Below, in pieces: positions 11,400 through 22,990 of a stretch of DNA of 64,000 bases (position 1 is its first letter; the number at the start of each line of letters is the position of its first letter). Made by a program: the position numbers and the translations under genes. Under the pieces are notes generated by a model, which saw nothing but the letters and a program-made list of their open reading frames with translations, was not told the origin of the DNA and made no database searches. The DNA is from Oncomelania hupensis (lineage: Eukaryota; Mollusca; Gastropoda; Littorinimorpha; Pomatiopsidae), in contig CM072526.1 in NCBI GenBank assembly GCA_036898135.1, forward strand, positions 52,829,278-52,893,277, written 5' to 3'.

Positions 11400-12590
11400 T
11401 TCATGGCTTACAGGGTTCAGCGGACTGTAAACAGCCGAATCAGGATCACAAAATCAGAACCACAAAACTTGGTTGAAAGAGGACTCACCTTTGATCCATA
11501 TAAAAGATCTGCAGAAACAACCCTAGTGGTAACACTGAAGACGTTCCACCAGCCGGTCACTTTACAATAAAGGCATCCCACGCAGAGGACGCTGAAGTTA
11601 CACTCTAATTTATCGAACACCCATTTCCATAAACAAAACAGAATATAAACATCATTATAAAATATTATTGTATCAGACAATGGGTCCCGACAGGAAGTCC
11701 TCTCCAGGATCGCACAAACAACTGCTGCCCTGGCGAGGTTGAAGCCAATTTGGAAAGACAGGACAATCAGTCTACATTCCAAGGTAAGACTGCTGCGCTC
11801 CCTTTTCATCTCCATCTTCCTATATGCTTGCGAGACATGGACCCTCACAGCAGATCTACAACGAAGAATACAAAGCATGGAGATGAGGTGCTACAGAAGA
11901 CTTTTGGACATTTCCTATACCCAGCACATCATCAACGACGAAGTCCGAAAGACCATCACACAAGCCATTGGACAACACGATGACCTGCTCACAGTGGTGA
12001 AAAAACGGAAACTCCGATGGTATGGCCACGTCACCAGATCATCAGGTCTTGCAAAGACCATCCTGCAAGGCACAATGCAAGGAGGTAGAAGAAGAGGGAG
12101 ACCGAAAAAGAGGTGGGAGGACAACATTCGAGAATGGACTGGTTTGACACTGAGCGAAACAATCAGGGTTGCAGAGGACAGGGAAAGATGGTTAAACGAT
12201 CATCCGTGGTGCCCCTACGACCTCCGAGTTACGGGATAGGATAGGAAAAAATATTAACAAAACACATACATATAAAATGCCTACATTGCCAAATAATGAT
12301 ATCATAGGTGACCATTTGGCAGAAAGCTTCCAATATTCCCCAGCTGACCCAATAGATAGACCTTATACCAAGGACTACTAGTCATTTAGTAGTTCTTGCC
12401 TCATACACAAATGAGTTTTGGAAGAGTTTTCAAGAAAAAAAAAAAGGTAGGTGGCTGGTCTAGCGAAGAAGAAGACAGTATGTATAGTAGATTGATTGAA
12501 CGGAGTATTAATGAGAAAGAACAAAGGAGAAATACTGCGACAGTGGGAATTTAAAGTACTAAAGGTCCAGAAAGTGGGGACTACTACTAC
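11344..12590 (-). mobile_element. Family A retroposon, copy 3, split by a LINE
   Basis: Left part 11399-11667 and right part 12248-12590 together match the other family A copies. They are separated by a LINE insertion with a 9-bp target-site duplication AAAATATTA (11659-11667 and 12248-12256). The 3' tail is a (TTAG)n array at 11344-11398. The end away from the tail stops early, near GTGGGGACTAC, so the copy is slightly 5'-truncated. Confidence 0.85.
11668..12247 (+). pseudogene. LINE 3' fragment, family L, copy 2, with 9-bp TSD
   Basis: A frame at 11739-12239 encodes 166 residues including KPIWKDRTISLHSKVRLLRS, YACETWTLTADLQRRIQSME and RRGRPKKRWEDNIREWTGLT, the segment downstream of the RT catalytic core. 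It ends in the family 3' end GAGTTACGGGATAGGATAGG. Flanked by AAAATATTA on both sides. 5'-truncated, so it lacks endonuclease and RT catalytic motifs. It is open to its end, suggesting a fairly recent insertion. Confidence 0.9.
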
Positions 12591-13330
12591 AAACAATTCA
12601 ATAGAAGATTTCAACAAAGTATTAAAATGTAAGCCTACTGCTGCAAAACCACACACACACACACACACACACACACGCGCACACACACACACACACACAC
12701 ATGTAGGTTTACTACTGCAACCCCTTCTCGCACCTATACCCCCCTTTCCTCACATACAGACATAAAATCGAAGAGATCCACCCGTACCCGTTTAGCTTTT
12801 AGAAAGAACCAGGATAAAACTTCCACGCACAAAAGACTTCCACCGCTTAAGTTATCTTCACACTCTCACTCTCCCACCCCACCCCCAAACCCTCTGTTGA
12901 CAACAGAAGTGAGTGTTTACAACGAAATTCACCACACTTCAAAGCAAGGGCCGACGACCAAGCGAAGCACACGCTGGCGCGATAAATTAATATTCCGAGC
13001 CTTATTAACTTGGAGTGGTTTCCTCCTTCGTTGTGGCAGTTTTCTGAGAAAGAAAAAACAATAATATCGGGCGTGAAGGAGGAGTGATACACGGCTAAAG
13101 GGAAACTATTCTGAACAATGGACACAAACAGCAGGTTTCTGTCGGGTGGGAAAACTGTGTGGTCGTGTGTGGAGTATGGAGGGGAGTGAAGGGGTACCTA
13201 CTGTGACGTGGGAAAGAGGAATTAAGAAACATAAGGCGATCACGAAGTTTAATCCTACAAGTAGTAGCTCCATTGCTCTTTTGCCTATTAAAGCCACTTC
13301 TCCTATCTCTTTAGCAGTGTAAAAGTTCCA
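12591..13330. other. Anonymous DNA with (CA)n microsatellite
   Basis: A (CA)n array with two CG interruptions lies at 12650-12703. The rest has no recognised gene. GTAAGCCTACTGCTGC and GTAGGTTTACTACTGC flank the array as similar phrases, hinting at a small duplication. Confidence 0.5.
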
Positions 13331-13680
13331 TTCGGCCTGGGTGGGTCTTTATGGTATGTGTGTGTGTGTGTGCGTGCGTGTAGGGGTGTGTGTGTGAATG
13401 TTACAAGGAGTCCTGTTGTTTGATTTGGCTTTGATTATCATGCATGTACATGGGTTGCGCGTGTTGTACGCCTGTGGTTGGTGTGCGTGATGGCGTTAGT
13501 TTGTGATGGTGTGTGGGAGGTGCACGGAGGGTGTGTGGGGAGGGGGGGGGCCCGGTGTACAGCGCAAGTACGTGGGATAGTATAGTTGTTTTAATATTTA
13601 ATAATAATATATGTGTCGTACTATTTATTTTTTTCCTTGTACAGGTCATTCATTCTTTTACAGATATTCTACATTTTACT
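13331..13680. repeat. GT-rich low-complexity DNA
   Basis: (GT)n-like runs at about 13357-13400 and 13450-13560 are broken by GGTGCACGG and a G-run. No coding support. Confidence 0.6.
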
Positions 13681-13765
13681 TTTACTATGTTTGTGCAGCC
13701 GAAACGCAAATTATGTAAATTCCATAGGCGAATAAAGTCTTAGTCAGTCTCAGTCTCAGTGTATC
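13681..13765 (+). repeat. Probable LINE 3' tail with (CAGTCT)n
   Basis: GGCGAATAAAGTCTTAGTC followed by repeated AGTCTC is the usual form of an animal LINE 3' terminus: AATAAA directly followed by short tandem repeats. No coding sequence is preserved upstream. Confidence 0.5.
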
Positions 13766-14127
13766 AAGCGGCTGCAGTCGTAGGCAGTTAGCTCAGCATT
13801 ATGAACAGTTTTCACTTGTCTATTGCACAATTAAATCCATTTAAATCACTCACTCGCGCACTTACTCTACACCCCCTCCCCCTCCCCTTCTCACCAACTC
13901 CGGTACCACACAATCCAAGCATGAAGCAGAAACATGGCAGTCTAACTCTCAATAGACTACATGGACTTAATGCAAAGCCGCAATCCTACTTGCGGCAAGA
14001 TCGAAACGGTAGGCAGCGCGGAAACTAGACCTGCGTTAACCGCATCCGTCCCCAAACCTGAAGCGGCAATGGGGCGAGGAGTTGGGGTGGGGAATGGGTT
14101 TAAATAGGGTGATGAACTTGGGGAGGA
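13766..14127. other. Anonymous intergenic DNA
   Basis: No gene or repeat family recognised. Confidence 0.5.
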
Positions 14128-14190
14128 ATCAGTCCCCTATATGCCAAAGTGTCCGGGGACCTTAATCTAATCAACGAACGAACGGGGAGG
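14128..14190 (+). repeat. Hairpin-tail motif, copy 2
   Basis: AGTCCCCTATATGCC and GTGTCCGGGGACCTTAATCT are followed by (AACG)n (CAACGAACGAACGG). Same layout as the copies at 1603 and 22494. Confidence 0.65.
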
Positions 14191-15120
<930 letters not shown>

Positions 15121-15700
15121 GATGTATTTTCCTTCATGATATTACCATAACAGTGATGTCAACGGGGAAAATGGTCAGAATGACAAACAAAGCTGATTTC
15201 AAAAACGTCTTCCTCTACCTCCAGCTTTTGTCAAGGCTACCCTGTTACGCCCTCTTTCGCCTCTCCTTCCTCTCATTCCTCCACCCTCTCCCAACCCCTT
15301 ATTCTACGTCCTCCTCCTCCTCCTCCTCCATTCTGTTACTCCCTTTTACCAAACAATCCTCTTTGTCCTCCTCCTCCTTCTCTCCCGTCTCTTTCCACCA
15401 CCCCATTTTCCTTCGTGTGAGACTTCTTCCAACTTTTCACTCACCCACCCCCCACCTCTCCACCGATTCCTCCACCTCAGTCCTTGTCTTCCGTAATCTT
15501 CTACCTCCTCACACAACCCAATACTTGTCCTCCCTATTTCCACAACCCTCTTACACTAATTCCTCCTCCTCCTCCCTCTTCTGACGACCTCGTCTCACAA
15601 CTCGAGGCTTCCTCTTCTTACTTCCTCTATACCCATGTAAGGGCAAGTCAACCAATCTGTATCACTTACAATGTAGAAGTCATACAAATAAAACTACAAG
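15121..15700. repeat. Pyrimidine-rich low-complexity DNA
   Basis: Strong C/T bias on the plus strand with (TCC)n and (CTT)n patches at 15300-15600. The Ser/Pro-rich reading frames here follow from composition. Confidence 0.7.
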
Positions 15701-16545
15701 TAAAACATAAAATCTCACCACAGTTCTACTACATTATATTACACTCTATTCTCACCACAGTTCTACATTATACTTTACACTCTATTCTCACCACAGTTCA
15801 ACTACATTATATTACACTCTATTCTCACCACAGTTCTACATTATATTACACTCTATTCTCACCACAGTTCTACATTATACTTTACACTCTATTCTCACCA
15901 CAGTTCTACATTATATTTTACACTCTATTCTCACCACAGTTCTACATTATATTTTACACTATATTCTCACCACAGTTCTACATTATATTTTACATTATAT
16001 TCTCACCACAGTTCTACATTATATTTTACACTATATTCTCACCACAGTTCTACATTATATTTTACACTCTATTTCCACCACAGTTCTACATTATACTTTA
16101 CTCTCTATTCTCACCACAGTTCTACATTATATTTTACACTATATTCTCACCACAGTTCTACAATATATTTTACACTATATTCTCACCACAGCTGTACATT
16201 ATACTTTACACTATATTCTCACCACAGTTGTACATTACACTTTACACTATAATGTCAACTCAGTTGTACATTACACTTTACACTATAATGTCATCACAGT
16301 TGTATATTACACTTTACACTATAATATTGTCACCACAGTTTTATAGTACACTTTACACTATATTCTCACCACAGTTGTACATTACACTTTACACAATATT
16401 CTCACTACAGTTGTACATTACACTTTACACTATATTCTCACCACTGTTGTACATTATACTTTACACAATATTCTCACCACAGTTGTATATTACACTTTAC
16501 ACTATATTGTCACCCCAGTTGTACATTACACTATATTATCACATC
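15701..16545. repeat. 36-bp minisatellite, about 23 units
   Basis: Units of the form CACCACAGTTCTACATTATA followed by a 16-bp AT-rich remainder (TTTTACACTATATTCT) repeat head to tail with mutations and a few indels. Because 36 is divisible by three, one frame stays open for ~400 residues as a 12-residue repeat (LFSPQFYIIFYT type). No start context, signal or non-repeat domain supports translation. The downstream third shows a variant (GTTGTACATTACACTT), so the array has diverged regionally. Confidence 0.93.
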
Positions 16546-17110
16546 TTCACCCACATACTTCAGTCTGTTTCAGCTCTTTCACCACGGATACACTTCCTCG
16601 ACCTCCTCTTCTTCCCTTCCTCCCCCCCCCCCTTTTTTTTTTTTCTTAACCCATCAACATCCTCTTCCTCCTGAAACCGTCTCTCCACGCCCAATCCGCT
16701 CATACCTCCTCTTCTCTCCAATCTGCCTTCTGCTACTCCTCTCACCACCCAGTCGTCTTTCTTCTTCTTCTTTCATCTGCTACGCCACAGTTCTTTCCTT
16801 TCTCTGCTCCTCTCTTCTGGTACCCCTTCTACAACGCATCTCCCTGTTACTTAACCTCCATCTCTTGACACCCAATTCTCCAACTCCTCTTCTATCTCCT
16901 CGCACCCAATCCTCCTCCTGCTCCTCTTCCCTCCCCCCCCCCTCCCTCCATCCTCCTACTTCTCTTTGTTGCGTGAATGACAGAACAGCAGGAAAATCCG
17001 TGTCCGGAGTGAGGCACTATCACATAGCCACACATTTCCTACAAACTCAGGGCAAGGGCCCTCCTTCACTGTCAACAGACTAGCACTGTGACTGCACAGC
17101 GGAGCTGCAT
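16546..17110. repeat. Pyrimidine-rich DNA with homopolymer runs
   Basis: C/T-biased on the plus strand to about 16975, including C9/T12 runs at 16624-16645 and a C-run near 16930. 16976-17110 is ordinary sequence with nothing recognised. Confidence 0.6.
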
Positions 17111-17220
17111 GCATGGCACTACAAGAAGAAGAAGTAGTAGTAGTAGTAGCAATAGCAGTAGTAGTAGTAGTAGTTATACAACAGAACAGCAACTGCGATT
17201 GAAGAAGAAGAAGAAGAAGC

Positions 17221-17264
<44 letters not shown>

Positions 17265-17535
17265 AACAAGAAGTAGTAGTAGTAGTAGCAATAGCAGCAG
17301 AGTAGTAGTAGTAGCAGTAGTAGTAGTTACACAACAGAACAACTGCGATGGAAGAAGAAGTAGCAGCAGTAGTAGTAGAAGAAGAAGTAGTAGTAGCAAT
17401 AGCAGCAGCAGTAGTAGTAGTACTAGTTATACAACAAAACAGCAATTGCAATGGAAGAAGAAGAAGAAGAAGAAGAAGAAGAACAACAACAACAACAACG
17501 ACGACGACAACAACAACAACATCAAAACTACAACA
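17111..17535. repeat. Compound trinucleotide array (GAA/GTA/GCA/CAA/CGA)
   Basis: Alternating runs of GTA, GAA, GCA, CAA and CGA, with an internal duplicated phrase TTATACAACAGAACAGCAAC or variants near 17172, 17327 and 17427. This implies higher-order duplication of a ~100-160-bp block. All reading frames are homopolymeric artefacts. Confidence 0.9.
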
Positions 17536-17741
17536 ATAACTACCACAACAAGAACAAAAAACGATTTCTGTTCCCTGTCGTCGCCAAAGTAATTAATGAC
17601 TAAATTTAACTCTCCTAGGCAACAAACCAAAAGTTAACGTTGGTTCGCCCTACATCACAAATACTATTACACAGCATTATATTGACAACTAAGTACCCTG
17701 CCAAGTCATAGACTCTGTTAGTAATTTATAAAAAAACAAAC

Positions 17742-17742
17742 A

Positions 17743-17826
<84 letters not shown>
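17742..17826. repeat. (CTA)n microsatellite followed by (ATC)n
   Basis: About 28 CTA units, then a few ATC units to about 17843. Confidence 0.97.
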
Positions 17827-17827
<1 letters not shown>

Positions 17828-17843
17828 ATCATCATCATCATCA

Positions 17844-19188
17844 TTTACACAGCGCGATTCCCCAATAAAACTGTGAGCTCAAGGTGCATATTACTAGTAT
17901 CACTCAGCACAGACAAAAATCAAAATACTATTCCAGTGACAAATCCACTGGTAGTAGCAGTTTAACGACTAATAGACACACATATCGAAACTGTGTCTTC
18001 CTACTCTGCCTACGAAGGAACACCCCCATCCACCTACCCACCCCATAAAAAAAAGAAAGGTACACAATTGGTCTTTCAGTTGGGAGAGCTACTCAAGTCC
18101 TCACTATGTGCCAATTGTAGTGCGTACATCAAAAAGCCAGAGTATCGAGAAAAAAAATTATTATATATTTTATTTTATTTATTTATTTTTACTTTTTTTT
18201 TTTTTTTTTTTTTTTTTAGGGTGGGAGGTGAGGAGGGGATGATTACGAGTTTGCTCCAGAAATTGCCTTGTTGTCGCGTTCAAACATAAAAAAATACTGA
18301 CGGGCAATAGCTGTTGCTCAAACCGAGCACTAAATTCTGATTGGCAATTTGAACACTTCTGACGTGGGAAAGTATGCACCTCGACTGCTTCTCACAATTT
18401 TGAATCTTAACACTGTCCATTATATAATAATACTTCACATTTCTGTAACAAAATACTAAGTGTTACACTGCCTTCTCAATCGCGCTTCTGACGTTTGTTT
18501 ACATAACATGGAAGAGGCGCCTGCACTGCAAAGCTTAATGGGTTTGGCGATTACATCGACGACGGTGACTATGACGACGATGGCGGTAAAGACGAGCACT
18601 GGACAAGTGCCGGATACTTTCTATCGGTTTAGATCAATACAATGAGAAAGGCTGTTTTCATTTGATGCCCATCGTGTGGAAATGGCCAAACAAAGGAGAC
18701 AGGTCCGAGTTTTAGATTTTCCTTATAATTTTGATGTTGATGCTGATGATGGCTTGAAGGTGTTTTGCGAAGGTTTAATTTTAAAGTAACATCACGTTGA
18801 CAATTTTGATGGGGTTGTATAATGATAAAAATGTGCAAGTGTTGTATTGTATGCAACGCTTATACTTAAATGTGTTAGACATCATGATTGGAGTTTATTT
18901 GATAACGGTTTATATTTCTTGCATGTGCTAATACGCAAGAGTTTGGCGATGAATGTCTAAGTTAACTGTTATTTGGTTCTTGTTTTCTTTCGGTCATTTT
19001 TAAACGCTACGTTGTTTCACTCGTTGTCATATCTGTATTGCGATTTTTTTCCATTGTGAGATTACATTTTATTGAACCCAACTATCAGGAATTTTATAGT
19101 ATGATTTGAGAAAAAAACACAAAGGCTTAATATTTATTAGTTTGTTCCATTGAACTCGTTGAATTCGTGAAAGCATTTCTATACTTGT
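17844..19188. other. Anonymous DNA with a possible promoter-like patch
   Basis: Includes a T25 run at 18193-18219. Around 18330-18660 the sequence is richer in CpG and carries GATTGG (inverted CCAAT) and TGACGT motifs, followed by an ATG at 18509 and a GAC-rich stretch. A short exon cannot be excluded, but no frame has a recognisable motif. Otherwise nothing recognised. Confidence 0.35.
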
Positions 19189-19553
19189 CCTATCCTATCC
19201 TATCCTGTCCCGTAACCCGAAGGTCGTAGGGGCACCACAGATGATCGTTTAACCAGCATACTCCATCTTTCTCTGTCCTCAGCAGCCCTGATGGCTTCGC
19301 TCAGTGACAAACCAGTCCATTCTCGAATGTTGTCCTCCCACCTCTTTTTCGGTCTCCCTCTTCTTCTACCTCCTTGCACTGTGCCTTGCAGAATAGTCTT
19401 TGCAAGGCCTGATGATCTGGTGACGTGGCCATACCATCGGAGTTTCCGTTTCTTCACCACTGTTAGCAGGTCATCGTGTTGTCCAATGGCTTGTGTGATG
19501 GTCTGTCGGACTTCGTCGTTGGTGATGTGTTGGGTATAGGAAATGCCCAGAAG
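19189..19553 (-). pseudogene. LINE 3' fragment, family L, copy 3, with TSD
   Basis: The minus strand encodes VKKRKLRWYGHVTRSSGLAK and GRPKKRWEDNIREWTGLSLS (within 19460-19200) and ends in (GGATA)n at 19189. The phrase TCTATACTTGT occurs at 19178-19188 and again at 19554-19564, a target-site duplication of 8-11 bp (part of the match is shared with the LINE sequence). A self-contained 365-bp truncated insertion. Confidence 0.9.
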
Positions 19554-19564
19554 TCTATACTTGT

Positions 19565-20151
19565 ATGATGTTGAAATTTGTGCTTAAAAATGCTTAACTT
19601 TGCATTGTTGTTGTGAAATGATAATTTAGTTGTATTTTCGATGATTTGTCTTTTTCTACAGTAAGTGATTTTTTAAATTTATCTTTTATTATTATTTCGG
19701 TTGTGACTGTGGTTTCTGTTTTAATATTTATGCTTTTAAGTTGTTTTTTTTTTTAAAATGTTTAGTTGCGCTGTTATTATTTTGTCTGTGTGTGAGATCA
19801 TTTTGTTTTCAGTCCGATCTATGCAATAAATAATTGTATTTTGTCATCGATTGTACTCCTGATTTACAGATTATTCTCCGAGTGATAGTGCATGTGTTGA
19901 TATACTTTAACTTTGAAGTGTTCATGTTGTTGTCGTTTTCCACGCAATAGGTTACAATATAATATTCTTATGTCCTGCCGTGGTAAAAAAAACAACACTA
20001 TCAAATGCAGGTTGTTTCGCCCAACTGCCCCTGTACGATTAGACGATGACAAATTATATGTTAATCTATCGCTAGCTAGAAAATTATAAACGTTTATTAT
20101 CTTGTTTAATTATTGGTTGTATTTCAATGGTTAGTTTATTTAATTGACAAT
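19565..20151. other. AT-rich intergenic DNA
   Basis: No gene or repeat family recognised. Confidence 0.5.
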
Positions 20152-20160
20152 GTGTGTAAC

Positions 20161-20267
20161 AGCCATGAGGGCTGCTGAGGACAGAGAAAGATGGAGTATG
20201 CTGGTTAAACGATCATCTGTGGTGCCCCTACGACCTTCGGGTTATGGGATAGGATAGGATAGGATAG
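20161..20267 (+). mobile_element. LINE 3' stub, family L, copy 4, with 9-bp TSD
   Basis: Only the last ~107 bp of the family, from AGGGCTGCTGAGGACAGAG to the (GGATA)n tail, flanked by GTGTGTAAC at 20152-20160 and 20268-20276. A clean example of extreme 5' truncation. Confidence 0.9.
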
Positions 20268-20276
20268 GTGTGTAAC

Positions 20277-20441
20277 TGGACTATCGTTGGGTCTGTTTTA
20301 AAATGTTATTTTGTTGTTTTACTTTGTAATTTTGTTTCGCCGATTTGCAATGGTTATTAACCTATTATTAAATTTAGGTTTTGGGTAAAATGCATTAGTT
20401 TGGGTTTTTTTGTATTGTGAATGTCAGAATCATTAACTAGT
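20277..20441. other. AT-rich spacer
   Basis: Nothing recognised. Confidence 0.5.
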
Positions 20442-20818
20442 TGGAGTTGTGGCGCAGTGGATAAGTCGCCGGTTTCCTATGCCGAAGGTCGCAAGTTCGA
20501 TTCCCACAAAGGGGCGAACGTATGTGACTTAGGTACGAGACTATTGAGGTCACCGAGGGTTTTCTCCGGGCACTCCGGTTTCCTCCCTCCCTTCAATAAT
20601 GGTACAGGACGCAGTCAATATACAAATTTCAAAAATAAAAAATCGAGTTTCTTTCCGTCTTCCAATAGCGATCTTCCTGCCTTTACACCACCTGTTTGAG
20701 TGATTGGTGTGTATTTGGTGTGTGTGAGGGTGGATGAGACAGGTGAGCGTGTATGTTGGTATAGATCGCCGCGCTTTGAGCCCGATTGATTTGGGGAAAG
20801 GCGCGTATATAGCATTCT

Positions 20819-20819
<1 letters not shown>
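20442..20819 (+). mobile_element. tRNA-headed SINE, family S, copy 1
   Basis: The head carries box A TGGCGCAGTGG (20449-20459) and box B AGTTCGATTCC (20494-20504), the RNA polymerase III internal promoter layout. A central block contains GGGTTTTCTCCGGGCACTCC, then a tail GGCGCGTATATAGCATTCTG leads into (ATT)n. Other copies lie at 34640-35036 (plus) and 44404-45247 (minus, interrupted). The central block is shared with a differently headed SINE at 42872. Known biology: such tails are recognised by a partner LINE's RT. Confidence 0.88.

Positions 20820-20889
<70 letters not shown>
20820..20889. repeat. (ATT)n array, SINE tail
   Basis: About 23 ATT units immediately downstream of the SINE 3' end. 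Probably an expanded tail. Confidence 0.95.
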
Positions 20890-21132
20890 ATTCTTTGAGA
20901 TGTTATTTTGTGTACAGCATCGAGGACGATGATGTGAAGAGGTGGTCGGAGATTTGATCAGGTTGACCATGATCAGTGTTTAAGACTTCCATCCCCCACT
21001 CGTGTATACGTCCTTTACTTGGAACATATTACTTGGTATATTTCATAGTGTTTGTTTTGTGTTGGTTTTTGTCAACAGTTCTTTCTCCTAATGTACTCCA
21101 AATTTCTTTCCCACGCACCTCCTCCCACCCCC

Positions 21133-21184
<52 letters not shown>

Positions 21185-21600
21185 TTCCCCTCCCCCTTGC
21201 ATTCTTGTTTTCTTTTGTCGGGACATTTTAGAGTTTAGGTTTTGTTTGATGTCAAGACTATCCCCGGGCCCCCGGTCTTGCTAGGCACCACCTTGACCAC
21301 TTAGGACCCTCCCTCACTCCAGTCCCCCTTGCCTAGGACGGCCCTACTTCAACAATCTGGTTGACGCTCCCCTCCACGTCTCAACGCCTTACGTAAAAGC
21401 CACTGACCGTTTAAGCTGGAGCCTGGGCCTCTCTTTCTTTGAAGTAAGCCGGCACGGACCGCATCCCAGTGCCAGATGGACGAAAGTCCTAGGATTAGTT
21501 AGTTTAAATGTGACAGAGTCGTAGGTAAATTAGGAGGAGGAGTTTAAGAGGCTTAGAGTAATAAAAGTTAAGAGACGCCAAGCTTAGGTTGTCGTCATCA
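20890..21600. other. Anonymous DNA with (CT)n microsatellite
   Basis: A (CT)n array with one CTAT interruption at 21137-21183. The rest to 21600 holds nothing recognised. Confidence 0.5.
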
Positions 21601-22493
21601 CACACTCGCTGAACAGCGGCAGGCAAGGACGGTCCTGTCAGTCAAGGACAAGGTAGCGCGAGCTCCTGGGGGATTGGCCGGATCGGAGTCTGTCCTTTCG
21701 AGCTACAGCATTTTCCATTCGCTGAGGTGTTGGGCAATTCCTCTGTACCATCTGTTGCCGACCAGCATTTTCCATCGCGGCGGTCCATAGGCTTTTTTCG
21801 CGCCCACACCTGCTCACGGAGGCGTTCTGTCCCACAGCCACACAGCTTGCCTAGATGAGGAGGACGCACCGTCGGTGCGGTTGCGGGGACCCGCCCGGCG
21901 GTGGCAGTACAGAAGTCGAAGCTGCTGTTGCGGACTGTGGGAGATCCCGATACGCTACTCCATCTTAACCTTCACCCTTCATCTTCTTACCAGTAGGTCT
22001 CCGTTGGCCCTGGCGCCGGTCGTGTTGCGTCGCAGGCGCCGCTTCGCTCGACTTCCGCCCGCCTGGCCATCGGTTGCCCTCCATCTTTCACTACGACAGG
22101 GCAACGTGGGATTCCCTGTGGTGCCTGGCAAACTCCGGACAACAGGTGTCTACACCGCCAGTGGTTTCCTACTGTTTGCTCTCCCACCCTCCAAGCGGCT
22201 TGCTTGGCCACCTTCACGCGGCTTCATCGACACCTTCCTTATGCGCCCTATAGGCACACCTCCTCACGAACGGACTTACGGCAACTTGGCACGCACCCAT
22301 GCGTCTCTTCTCTCATCGGTCTTCTTACCACAGCGGTTCTTCTGATTCATCTTGACTTCTTACTTCGATTGTTGCAGCAGCCTTTGCGCGCTCCATCTTC
22401 AAGTGACTTCCTTCACAGCAACATGACTTCTTCCTCAACGGGTCTCATCTTCTTCATCTCGACTTCTTATTTCAACGGCTACCATCCATCCAA
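21601..22493. other. GC-rich unidentified block
   Basis: Markedly GC-rich compared with its surroundings and ending directly in hairpin-tail motif copy 3, so it may be the body of that retroposon family. Frames of 75-156 residues exist on both strands, but none contains a motif I recognise. The phrase CAGCATTTTCCATYGC-like recurs at 21708 and 21763. No function assigned. Confidence 0.4.
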
Positions 22494-22552
22494 GTCCCCT
22501 ATACGCTGATGTGTCCGGGGACGGTAATCTACCTAACGAAACGGAACGAAAC
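22494..22552 (+). repeat. Hairpin-tail motif, copy 3
   Basis: GTCCCCTATACGCTGATGTG, then TCCGGGGACGGTAATCTACC, then (AACGA)n-like CTAACGAAACGGAACGAAAC. Best-preserved copy. Confidence 0.7.
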
Positions 22553-22861
22553 TTAGGTTGTTGGGTTGGTGTTTTTTTCCGGGTCCTGTTGGACTCCTAT
22601 TTGTCTGGTTTGGTTGCCACCGCTTTTGGTTAGCCGGCTCCTTATGAGCAGTGTTAGCGCTATATTAATCTTTTAGCAACCGTGCTGGCCACTGCTGGGT
22701 TTGTTATTTGATGGCATGCGCGAGGCGCTCCATTTTAACTGGTCTTATCTTATTTTTATTTGAATGAATGTATATATTTTATGGAGATGGTAGTTAATTA
22801 ATTTGATCTTTGCTATTACACTGTACTGTGGTGCTGAATTTTACCAAGAATTCTTATTTAT
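22553..22861. other. Anonymous spacer
   Basis: Nothing recognised. Confidence 0.5.
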
Positions 22862-22915
22862 GTCCCCTATATGCGCAGAGTGCCCGGGGGCTCTAATCTA
22901 GCAAACGCTTAGGGA
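22862..22915 (+). repeat. Hairpin-tail motif, copy 4 (degenerate)
   Basis: GTCCCCTATATGCGCAGAG, then TGCCCGGGGGCTCTAATCTA, then GCAAACGCTTAGG. The stem is partly mutated. Confidence 0.5.
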
Positions 22916-22920
22916 AAGGA

Positions 22921-22990
22921 GGGGCCGAATAGCTCAGAGCGGCTTACTGGTAACCACCTGCAGGTCCCTGGCGCGAATCCCGGATTGACC
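22921..22990 (+). other. tRNA-like sequence (SINE head or tRNA pseudogene)
   Basis: AATAGCTCAGAGCGG resembles box A, and GGCGCGAATCCCGG matches the box B pattern GGNNCGANNCC at tRNA-like spacing. The acceptor ends do not pair convincingly and the downstream sequence is not tRNA, so a SINE head is more likely than a functional tRNA. Confidence 0.5.

Noticed and set aside
15484..16674. 396-residue open frame as a gene
   Set aside because: The frame lies almost wholly in a 36-bp minisatellite plus pyrimidine-rich DNA; openness follows from the unit being divisible by three.
21875..22345. 156-residue plus-strand gene
   Set aside because: Composition-driven frame in a GC-rich block with equally long frames on the other strand.
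22921..22990. Functional tRNA gene
   Set aside because: Box-like motifs are present but acceptor pairing fails and no clear anticodon stem-loop is seen.
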